NCBI GenBank assembly: GCA_030684755.1
Contig: JAUXXN010000399.1
Span: 1-7,712 of the forward strand
Reading direction: 5' to 3'
DNA: 7,712 nucleotides
DNA from: Hydrogenophaga sp.
GTDB lineage: Bacteria > Pseudomonadota > Gammaproteobacteria > Burkholderiales > Burkholderiaceae_C
The notes under the pieces were generated by a model, which saw only the letters and a program-made list of their open reading frames with translations, ran no database searches and was not told the origin of the DNA. The translations under genes were made by a program, and so were the position numbers. This document shows, in pieces, positions 1 through 6,651 of the stretch (position 1 is the stretch's first letter; every line of letters begins with the position of its first letter).

Positions 1-1508
1 GGCGTGGGCAACTGCATGCGGGCTTCCAGCGTCACCACATAACCCTGGTCCGCATAGGCCTCGCCCGACGGGTAGGCACGCACGCCGTACATGCCACCGA
101 GTTCCATCTTTTCCGAGACGTCGAGGTTTTTCGAGGCCAGCTGGCCATTGATGCCGGCGAACAGCGACACGCTGTTGCTCACGTTTTGCAGCCGCATGGC
201 GCTGAAGGCCAGCTTGTTGAAGTGGCCTGCGGTTTGCGCCAGGGCGTAGCGGCTTTGCAATTCGGGCGTTTGCAGGTCGATGTTGCCGGTGGACCAGGCC
301 AGCGAGTAGCCGCTCAGGCCGCCGCCGCCGAGCGTGTCCCGGTGGTCGCCGCGCAGGCTGGCCGTCAACACCTGCGCCTTCTTGTCGGCCACCAGCATGC
401 TCAGGTCGCTCGGGTTCTTGTCCTGAAACGTCTTGTGGTCCAGAGACAGGCCTGCGTACAGGTTGGTGTTGCGTGAGCGCACCAGCGGGTAGCGGCCATA
501 CAGGCTGGCGACTTGGGCAGTGCCGTGGGCGCCCGTGGCAGCGAACTCTTTGCCCAGTTCGTAGTCCAGCCAACTGTAGGCCGCGCCGACCGTGGCCCGG
601 CCCAGCTGCAACTGGTAAGAGGCCCGGGCGTAGTTCAGGCCCTTGCCCGACGTCAGCACACGCATCGAAGCCACGTCGCCGAGTCCGGCCGCGTTGTTCA
701 GGTTCACCGTCGCGCCCAGACGGTACTCGCCCGTGTAGCGGTTGCCGGCGTTGTCGGCATCGATGCTGCCTGTGAACCGCTGCCCCGGCGTGACATCCAC
801 GATCAGGTCGGATGCACCCACCGACGCACCCGGCGCCAGGGTCGAGCGGACGTTCACGCCCGGGATGTCCGACAGCAGCAGCAAGCGGCTTTCCAGCGGC
901 GCAATGGCCACCGTGTCGCCGCTCTGAATGCCGTTCAGCTGGCTGTGCACCAGGCTGTCCGACAGGTTGCTCTGGTTGCGCACCGTGATCTGGCCGTACT
1001 GGCCTTCGATCACCGCGATGGTGACGGCGCCGTTCTGGATCTCCTGCGCAGGCAGGTAGGCCTGGGCCACAAAGTAGCCTGCGCTGCGGTAATGCTGGGT
1101 GATTTTCAGGGCCATGCCGCGCAGTTCGCCCAGCGACAGCTCGGTGCCGGGCCGAAAGCCGGTCAGAGCCAGCAGCTCGGCTTCGGTGTAGACGCGGGCA
1201 CCAGTCACTTGCAGGCGGTTGACGGTGATCTTGGCCGTATCGGACGCTGGAGTGGCCGGGGCAGCACGGGGTTCGACGCGGATGGCGGGCGCGGCTTGTT
1301 CCGGTGCGGGCGCTGGCGGAATTTGCTGCAACTGGCTGCCCGCGCTGGGCAGCTGTTGGGCCAAAACGCCCTGACTCAAGGCCAAGAGGACCACAGGCAG
1401 CAGGTGGTTTTTCAGCGAAGGCTGGCTCAGGAGCGGACCACGGGCCGACTTGGGCGTGCGTGCGGTGGTCTTGGACAGTCGTTGGTGCGCAGTGGCGGAA
1501 TGGGTCAT
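1..1508 (-). CDS. TpsB outer-membrane transporter, ShlB/FhaC/HecB family (3' end outside window)
   Basis: Outer-membrane pore of a two-partner secretion system, which exports a large TpsA exoprotein (haemolysin or adhesin type). I translated the minus strand by hand: 502 complete codons are open without a stop. The ATG at 1508 has an AGGAG six bases upstream (1515-1519). Residues 1-31 are a basic, hydrophilic N-terminal extension, followed by a signal-peptide core (LLPVVLLALSQGVLA) with likely cleavage after residue 50. A Pro/Ala-rich linker spans about 54-90. A POTRA domain follows at about 93-170 (ITVNRLQVTGARVYTEAELL to VIEGQYG), then a second POTRA-like segment to about 240, then the beta-barrel. 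The conserved L6-loop motif appears as VRAYP (476-480), with the downstream DQGY (488-490) element. FhaC-type proteins are usually about 550-600 residues, so roughly the last 50-90 are missing. The cognate tpsA is not in the window; the substrate is unknown. Confidence 0.93.
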   Translation of the reverse strand, partial: MTHSATAHQRLSKTTARTPKSARGPLLSQPSLKNHLLPVVLLALSQGVLAQQLPSAGSQLQQIPPAPAPEQAAPAIRVEPRAAPATPASDTAKITVNRLQVTGARVYTEAELLALTGFRPGTELSLGELRGMALKITQHYRSAGYFVAQAYLPAQEIQNGAVTIAVIEGQYGQITVRNQSNLSDSLVHSQLNGIQSGDTVAIAPLESRLLLLSDIPGVNVRSTLAPGASVGASDLIVDVTPGQRFTGSIDADNAGNRYTGEYRLGATVNLNNAAGLGDVASMRVLTSGKGLNYARASYQLQLGRATVGAAYSWLDYELGKEFAATGAHGTAQVASLYGRYPLVRSRNTNLYAGLSLDHKTFQDKNPSDLSMLVADKKAQVLTASLRGDHRDTLGGGGLSGYSLAWSTGNIDLQTPELQSRYALAQTAGHFNKLAFSAMRLQNVSNSVSLFAGINGQLASKNLDVSEKMELGGMYGVRAYPSGEAYADQGYVVTLEARMQLPT

Positions 1509-1649
1509 GGCAGGCTCCTGAGGTGGCGAGAAGGGATGGTTCTTCGCGCCAGTCTGCAGGGCCCGTGGCCCGCTGTCTGTGCTTTGGCGCACAGTCGCCC
1601 CAGCGCTGACGCGCTGCATCCTTCAAGCCGGGTCCTTGACCCCAGCCGC

Positions 1650-2894
1650 TCAGCTCTTCAGGAAACTGCCGTGGTCCGGCGCAAAGCAGGCGTGCAGCGG
1701 CAGCAAGGCGCCGCCCAGGGCGCGGGCGTCTGAGCCGATGCTGCCGCGCTCCAGCTTGGGCATGGGCTGCAAGCCTTCCCAGTTGTAGGCCTTCAGGGCT
1801 TCGCTGGTGCGCGCCAGCAGGTTGCCCAAAAGTTCGGGCGCTACCGCGCCGTCCATCACCACCGCGTCCACGTCCAGGAAAGCGGTGCCCGCCACAATGC
1901 AATGCGCCAGCGCCAGCGCGGCGCGCTCCAGCCATTCTTGGGTGTAAGGCAGCCAGGGGGCTTGCAAGGCGCGCGCGTCGTAGGCGGCCATGGGATCAAG
2001 CGCGTGTTCACGAAAACGCTGCTCCAGGTCCCACAAAGACGCCTGGCTCACCAGCTGCGGCGGCACATCACCGCCTTGCGACACCTGCAGCGGCAGCGAA
2101 GCCACGGCGCCCGCGTTGCCGTGCGCGCCCCGGTGCAGGTGCGAATGAATCACCAGGCCACCGCCCACAAACGTGTCCATGAACAAATACAGAAAACTGC
2201 CGATGTCGCGCCCGCGCCCCTGGAACAGCTCGGCCACGCAGGCGGCCGAGGTGTCTTTGGCAAAGCTCACCGGCAAGCTGGTGAGCGCCTGCACTTCGGC
2301 GGCCAAGTCGATGTGATTCCAGGCCTGCGACTGCGCCTCGGTCAGGCCCAGCATGCGGTGCCAGCCGCCCAACTGAAAGGGGGCCGCCACACCCACGCCC
2401 ACCACGCGGTCGCGCAGCGGGCCCAAGTCTTCGAGCAGGCGGTTCAGGTTGGCCTTGATGGCGGGCAGCAACACGGGAATGTCGGGGAACGGGTAGCTCA
2501 GCACCAAGCGCTGGCGCACCCGGCCAGTGAAGTCCACCAGCAGCCAGTCTGCCCCGCGACGGCCAATCTTGATACCCACGGCGAACGCCCCGTCGGGATT
2601 CAGCCCGATCGGCACCGAGGGCTGGCCCACGCGGCCACGCACCGGGGCTTCGCGGGTGAGCAACTGGTCTTCGTCCAGCCGGGCCGTGATCAGGCCAATG
2701 GTTTGCGCCGTCAAGCCGGTCAGGCGAGCCAGTTCGGCCTTGGGTTGGCTGCCGTGCGTGCGCAGCGCCTGCAACACCACGCGCTCGTTGAACTGGCGCA
2801 TGCCCACTTGGTTGGAGCCGCGCGGGCGCAAGGGTGCCGGATCGTGGCTGGGTTCGACGGGTTCGAGAACAGGGGATTCGGCCAAGTCATTCAT
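1650..2894 (-). CDS. ROK-family transcriptional regulator (NagC/Mlc/XylR type), putative regulator of the sugar cluster
   Basis: A 414-residue protein with an N-terminal winged helix-turn-helix and a C-terminal sugar-kinase-like ROK domain. The DNA-binding part runs from about 32 to 90: NERVVLQALRTHGSQPKAEL leads into the helix-turn-helix (LARLTGLTAQTIGLITARL), and GRVGQP forms the wing. The ROK fold starts at about 103 (AVGIKIG) and contains VVGVGVAAPF (164-172), KDTSAA (213-218) and FVGGGLVIHSHLHRGAHGNAG (242-262). The family's GExGH sugar-contact signature reads G-AVA-S here (262-266), and the zinc-binding CxCGxxGC cluster is absent. It therefore acts as a regulator rather than a kinase, and its effector is uncertain. 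The ATG at 2894 lacks an obvious ribosome-binding site. An internal ATG at codon 32 would remove conserved residues just before the helix-turn-helix, so the longer start is kept. The gene lies 125 bp downstream of the mutarotase gene on the same strand. Control of the frc-like operon and the divergent kinase is inferred from proximity. Confidence 0.93.
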   Translation of the reverse strand: MNDLAESPVLEPVEPSHDPAPLRPRGSNQVGMRQFNERVVLQALRTHGSQPKAELARLTGLTAQTIGLITARLDEDQLLTREAPVRGRVGQPSVPIGLNPDGAFAVGIKIGRRGADWLLVDFTGRVRQRLVLSYPFPDIPVLLPAIKANLNRLLEDLGPLRDRVVGVGVAAPFQLGGWHRMLGLTEAQSQAWNHIDLAAEVQALTSLPVSFAKDTSAACVAELFQGRGRDIGSFLYLFMDTFVGGGLVIHSHLHRGAHGNAGAVASLPLQVSQGGDVPPQLVSQASLWDLEQRFREHALDPMAAYDARALQAPWLPYTQEWLERAALALAHCIVAGTAFLDVDAVVMDGAVAPELLGNLLARTSEALKAYNWEGLQPMPKLERGSIGSDARALGGALLPLHACFAPDHGSFLKS

Positions 2895-2943
2895 GGTTTG
2901 TTCAACGACGGTCCCTAAGTTGGGCTTGATACGCAGCCTTGAC

Positions 2944-3024
2944 TGTAGCCGGAGCTTCGTCGTAGCCGACGCTTCGAGCTCCGGATTTGACCGGAGCTCG
3001 AAGCTCCAGCTACGTCTGGCTACG
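2944..3024. repeat. Palindromic REP-like element between mutarotase and regulator genes
   Basis: A perfect 14-bp inverted repeat (GCTTCGAGCTCCGG at 2971-2984 and its complement at 2991-3004) is separated by the 6-base loop ATTTGA. Outer copies of the same motif flank it. GTAGCCGGAGCTTCG (2945-2959) pairs 14 of 15 with 2999-3013. CGTAGCCGACG (2961-2971) pairs with CGTCTGGCTACG (3013-3024) apart from one extra base. The element thus contains at least four partial copies of a GTAGCCGGAGCTTCG-like unit, two in each orientation. Its right edge overlaps the TAG stop of the mutarotase gene (3020-3022). There is no T-run on either side, so it is not a standard intrinsic terminator. It could act as an mRNA-stabilising or attenuating hairpin, or be a dispersed REP/BIME-type element. 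Confidence 0.8.
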
Positions 3025-3472
3025 CCACCAGGGCTTCGCTGATCACACCTTTGTGCAAGATGAAGTTGCCCCAGGGCTGCAACTCACCCGTAACGACGAT
3101 GGCGTAAGCAATCGACACCTGGTCGTAAAACGCGTAGCGCTCCACGGCTTCCACGCCGGTGCCCGCTGGCAAATGGGTTTGCAAATGCGCCACCACCTCG
3201 CGCTGCAAGCCGCTCAGGTAAGGGGCCTCGGTGCCGCCCACTTGCATGCAGGCCACAGGGTGGGCCACGTCAGCGGCCAGCGGCAGCAGGCTGGTGACGG
3301 CTTGCACCGCGCGCAGCATGCCCACGCCGGGCAGGCGCACGATGGGCTTGCCCACACCCAGGCTCATGGCGGTGAAGTTGGCATCGGCCAGCACCAGGGT
3401 GTCGTCGTGGCCCATTTCGGCCATGATTTTCAGCAGCTCGGGGCTTAGAACGGGGTCGATTCCTTTAAGCAT
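3020..3472 (-). CDS. RbsD/FucU-family sugar mutarotase
   Basis: A 150-residue cytoplasmic protein of the FucU/RbsD family, whose members interconvert anomers or ring forms of free monosaccharides (L-fucose for FucU, ribose for RbsD). It resembles FucU closely along its length: MLKGIDPVLSPELLKIMAEM at the N-terminus, GHDDTLVLADANF at 21-33, and YAFYDQ (113-118) followed by AIVVTGE (124-130) and GN (135-136) near the C-terminus. His22 and Asp30 occupy the positions of the catalytic His/Asp pair as I recall it for E. coli FucU. Its ATG overlaps the 3' end of the ABC ATPase gene by 8 bases, which implies translational coupling and one operon. An AGGA (3478-3481) lies inside the upstream gene. In this context the substrate is more likely the imported sugar, possibly fructose, than L-fucose, because no fucose catabolic genes are visible. 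The substrate assignment is inference. Confidence 0.92.
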   Translation of the reverse strand: MLKGIDPVLSPELLKIMAEMGHDDTLVLADANFTAMSLGVGKPIVRLPGVGMLRAVQAVTSLLPLAADVAHPVACMQVGGTEAPYLSGLQREVVAHLQTHLPAGTGVEAVERYAFYDQVSIAYAIVVTGELQPWGNFILHKGVISEALVA

Positions 3473-4255
3473 GGCAGTCCTGCGGCAGTTCGGCGGCGCT
3501 CTTGGCCCCGGTCATCACGGCCACGGTGTCGCTCATGCTAATCTTTTTGGGGTTGACGATGGCGGCGCGCTTGCCCAGGCGGGCGATGTGGATGCGGTCG
3601 GCAATCTCAAACACATGCGGCATGTTGTGGCTGATCAGAATGACGGGCAGGCCCTTGTCACGCACGCGGCGTATCAGCTCCAGCACCATGTTGCCCTCTT
3701 TCACGCCCAGGGCTGCGGTGGGCTCGTCCATGATGACGACATGTTGCGCAAACGCCGCCGCCCGCGCCACGGCAACGCACTGGCGCTGGCCACCGGAGAG
3801 GGTTTCCACCGCCTGCGTCATGCTGCGAATGCCCACCTTCAGGTCGTTCATGCGCGAAATGCTCTCTTCCAGCATTTTCTTTTTGTCCATCATGCGCAGC
3901 ACCTTGCCCATAAAGCCGGGGCGCAGAATTTCGCGGCCCAGAAACAGGTTTTCGGCAATCGTCATGGCCGGGGCCACGGCCAAGTCTTGGTAGACGGTTT
4001 CAATGCCCGCGCGGCGCGCGTCGATGGGGCTGCGGAATTTGGCGGCTTGGCCGTCCAGAAAAATCTCGCCTTCGTCGGGAATGGTGGCACCGGCCAAGCA
4101 TTTGATGAGGCTGGACTTGCCCGCGCCGTTGTCGCCAATCACGGCCATGATTTCTCCGGCGCGCAATTCAAAATCGGCACCGTCGAGCGCGGTGACTTGG
4201 CCGTAGCGTTTGACCAAGCCTTTGGCTTGAATGACCAATGCGGTTTGGGTGCTCA

Positions 4256-4256
<1 letters not shown>
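3465..4256 (-). CDS. frcA: Sugar ABC transporter ATP-binding protein, FrcA-like
   Basis: The 263-residue ATPase that powers sugar import through the adjacent permease at the inner face of the cytoplasmic membrane. All ABC motifs are present: Walker A GDNGAGKSS (41-49), Q-loop Gln90 in VYQDL, signature LSGGQ (153-157), Walker B VVIMDE (173-178) with catalytic Glu178, and switch His210 in SHNM. Unlike RbsA or XylG (about 500 residues, two ABC domains) it has a single domain. That matches the FrcA branch of CUT2 ATPases, and several stretches (IETVYQ, QAVETLSGGQRQ, LISHNMPHVFE, ADRIHI, MTGAK) match rhizobial FrcA as I remember it. The ATG overlaps the permease stop by one base (TAATG) and has a strong AAAGGAG seven bases upstream (4264-4270). 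The fructose/mannose/ribose specificity is borrowed from that homologue; ATPase sequence alone does not determine substrate. Confidence 0.95.
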
Positions 4257-5215
<959 letters not shown>

Positions 5216-5222
5216 GACAGTT

Positions 5223-5227
5223 CTCCC
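5223..5227 (-). promoter_or_regulatory. Ribosome-binding site supporting the frcC TTG start
   Basis: The minus strand reads GGGAG followed by AACTGTC and then TTG. Seven-base spacing favours the TTG at 5215 over the ATG ten codons later, which has no purine-rich sequence upstream. Confidence 0.6.
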
Positions 5228-5246
5228 GACAAAAATTCAAAAACCG

Positions 5247-5414
5247 ACCCGTTTAACGGTCAGCAGGCGCGCGATGCCCTAATCAGGGGCAGCGAGGGTC
5301 CGGCTTTGCCGGTCCAAGGTGACGTTCCCCACCCGTTCAACGGTCGACAAGCGCGCGATGCCCCACCCAGGGGCAACAAGGGTCCGGCTTTGCCGGCCCA
5401 AGGTGCCGTCCCCC
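5247..5414. repeat. Two tandem imperfect copies of an 84-bp unit
   Basis: Copy A (5247-5330) and copy B (5331-5414) abut without a gap. By hand alignment they match at 72 of 84 positions with no insertions or deletions. Both start ACCCGTT and contain GCGCGCGATGCCC and the hairpin-like GGGTCCGGCTTTGCCGG, and both end in CCCC. The unit lies wholly between the binding-protein and permease genes and does not read as a conserved protein. It is probably an old tandem duplication of an intergenic repeat element. Confidence 0.85.
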
Positions 5415-5465
5415 CCCTCCAAGCGCCAAAGGCGCGCCAGAGAGGGGGGAAGCCGCGTCAGCGGC
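5410..5465. repeat. C/G-rich hairpin element just downstream of frcB
   Basis: CCCCCCTC (5412-5419) pairs with GAGGGGGG (5442-5449). An inner GCGCC/GGCGC stem sits on an AAA loop (5423-5435), and a second hairpin GCCGC-GTCA-GCGGC lies at 5452-5465. The element begins 12 bases after the frcB stop in the direction of transcription. There is no T-run, so it is more likely an mRNA 3'-end stabiliser or partial attenuator than a full terminator. It resembles C/G-rich interspersed repeats I associate with Comamonadaceae intergenic regions; that link is from memory. Confidence 0.7.
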
Positions 5466-5476
5466 GCAGGGGGGTG

Positions 5477-6481
5477 TTATTTGTTCCCCCAGCACAAATC
5501 CATGCCGGTCTTCACGTCTTTGCTGTCCACACCTGCCACGGGCTTGGCGGCAATCAGGGTCACGCCGGTGTCGGTGTATCCGCTGACTTTTTTGCCGGTC
5601 TTGGCGTATTCCACGCCAGCGGCCACGCCCATGGAGGCCATGCGCAGCGGGTACTGCTGGCTGGTGGCGGTGATCACGCCAGCGCCCACGTCTTTGATGC
5701 CAGCGCAACCGCCGTCCACCGACACAATGACCACGCCTTTTTCTTTACCAGCGGCCTTCAGTGCCTTGTAAGCACCGGCGGCGGCGGGTTCGTTGATGGT
5801 GTAGACCAAGTTGATGTTGGGGTTCTTTTGCAGGCAGTTTTCCATGCCGGTTTGGCCTTTGGCGGCGTCGCCAAAGCTGTCGGCCATGCACACCACGCCA
5901 GCTGCAGCACCGCCCAGGTTGTTGCTGGATGCGTCAGGCGCGGCCAGGCCAAAACCTTTCAAGAAACCGTTGTGGCGCTGCGCGCCCACGGGGTGGCCGG
6001 GGAACAGGTCCAGCGTGGCGATGACGGCGGGCTTGCCACCCAGCGCGGCTTTGGCGTACTGGCCAATCAGCACGCCCGCTTTGTAGTTGTCGGTGGCGAA
6101 CAGGCCGTCCACAGCGCTCACCGGGTCGGTGGGGCTGTCCAGCGCAATCACTTGCACGCCTTGGGCCTGGGCGCGCTTGATGGCGGGAATGATGGCCTTC
6201 GCATCGCTGGGGGTGATCAGAATGGTCTTGGCACCGGCGGCGATCATGTTTTCCATGGCCGTAACCTGACCGGCGTTGTCACCGTCGGTCTTGCCCGCAG
6301 CGGACAACAGCTTGGCGCCGAGCTTCTTGGCTTCGGCGGTCGCGCCTTCCTTCATCTTCACGAAGAAGGGGTTGGAGTCGGTCTTGGTGATCAAACCAAT
6401 CACGGGCTGGGCTTGGGCGGCGGCGGCACCCACGGCCAAGGCCAGGGCGGTGAACACGAAAGTGGAAGCGATTTTTTTCAC
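5477..6481 (-). CDS. frcB: Periplasmic sugar-binding protein of the ABC importer, FrcB-like
   Basis: The solute-binding protein that delivers sugar to the permease; 334 residues from a GTG start at 6481. A strong GAGGAG lies six bases upstream. The next ATG upstream would add 35 residues ahead of the signal peptide and is unlikely. Residues 1-24 form a classic Sec signal peptide (MKKIAS, hydrophobic core, AQA) with cleavage after residue 24. The mature part is a type I periplasmic-binding fold. Aligned by eye with E. coli ribose-binding protein, the ligand-contact positions appear as Asn37/Phe39/Phe40 (KTDSNPFF), Asp115 (IALDSP), Arg169, Asn230 (YTINEPAAAGA), Asp256 (VSVDGG) and Gln275/276. 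Ser116 and Val255 replace the Arg and Phe that contact ribose. Four cysteines (198, 216, 259, 330) could form disulfides. It is the first gene of the minus-strand cluster; fructose is the best substrate guess. Confidence 0.95.
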   Translation of the reverse strand: MKKIASTFVFTALALAVGAAAAQAQPVIGLITKTDSNPFFVKMKEGATAEAKKLGAKLLSAAGKTDGDNAGQVTAMENMIAAGAKTILITPSDAKAIIPAIKRAQAQGVQVIALDSPTDPVSAVDGLFATDNYKAGVLIGQYAKAALGGKPAVIATLDLFPGHPVGAQRHNGFLKGFGLAAPDASSNNLGGAAAGVVCMADSFGDAAKGQTGMENCLQKNPNINLVYTINEPAAAGAYKALKAAGKEKGVVIVSVDGGCAGIKDVGAGVITATSQQYPLRMASMGVAAGVEYAKTGKKVSGYTDTGVTLIAAKPVAGVDSKDVKTGMDLCWGNK

Positions 6482-6487
6482 AGAAGT

Positions 6488-6493
6488 CTCCTC
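6488..6493 (-). promoter_or_regulatory. Ribosome-binding site fixing the frcB GTG start
   Basis: The minus strand reads GAGGAG, then ACTTCT, then GTG. The site, together with the signal peptide starting immediately at this codon, sets the start at 6481. Confidence 0.85.
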
Positions 6494-6500
6494 AAGAGAG

Positions 6501-6514
6501 TGGATGGATGGATC
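6501..6514. repeat. Short GGAT microsatellite in the frcB leader
   Basis: Just over three tandem TGGA/GGAT units sit in the untranslated leader, eight bases beyond the frcB ribosome-binding site. The tract is too short to claim phase variation. Confidence 0.5.
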
Positions 6515-6609
6515 AAGGGTCAACAAAAACGGACACAAAGCACGGGGGCACTCACACCTCGGCAGCCCGCTTCTCGGGGTTTTCACGCTGTGCGCTGCGG
6601 GGTGGGTGA

Positions 6610-6639
6610 ACTATATTGGAGAACTGGTTAATAAATCAA
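6610..6639 (-). promoter_or_regulatory. Predicted sigma70-type promoter for frcB
   Basis: On the minus strand a -35-like TTGATT (6634-6639) and a -10-like TATAGT (6610-6615) are separated by 18 bases. The surrounding 40 bases are markedly more AT-rich than the rest of the window. Transcription would begin near 6603, giving a leader of about 120 bases. The -35 box lies only about a dozen bases upstream of the divergent kinase start codon. Confidence 0.55.
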
Positions 6640-6641
6640 TT
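6622..6641. promoter_or_regulatory. Candidate operator, imperfect palindrome inside the frcB promoter spacer
   Basis: AACTGGTT-AATA-AATCAATT is a 20-base imperfect palindrome, symmetrical at 14 of 20 positions. It covers the -35 box and part of the spacer of the predicted frcB promoter and sits 10 bases before the kinase ATG. A repressor bound here could control both directions. The ROK regulator at 1650-2894 is the natural candidate, but this is inference from position. Confidence 0.35.
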
Positions 6642-6651
6642 GGATTTACGT

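Noticed and set aside
1570..1645. Small hairpins between the regulator and TpsB genes (GGGTC-CTT-GACCC at 1630-1642, TGTGC/GCACA at 1578-1593, CAGCG/CGCTG at 1601-1616)
   Set aside because: Five-base stems are expected by chance at this base composition, and none is followed by a T-run; no convincing promoter for TpsB was seen either.
513..1733. 406-residue open frame on the plus strand
   Set aside because: Antisense to the TpsB gene, which has a signal peptide, POTRA domain and barrel motifs; the plus-strand translation has no domain character.
1902..2918. 338-residue open frame on the plus strand opposite the ROK gene
   Set aside because: It is composition-driven (rich in His, Gln, Ala, Arg), matches no family I know, and lies wholly antisense to a clear regulator gene.
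5247..5465. Possible CRISPR array or small protein in the frcB-frcC gap
   Set aside because: Only two abutting copies with no spacers, and no frame in the gap looks like a conserved protein.
6567..6584. CCCG-CTTCT-CGGG followed by GTTTTC, terminator-like on the plus strand
   Set aside because: The stem is only four base pairs, there is no gene on the plus strand to terminate, and it lies in the frcB leader.
5306..6631. 441-residue Gly/His/Val-rich plus-strand frame
   Set aside because: It is the shadow of the binding-protein gene and runs through the intergenic repeats; typical of GC-rich antisense frames.
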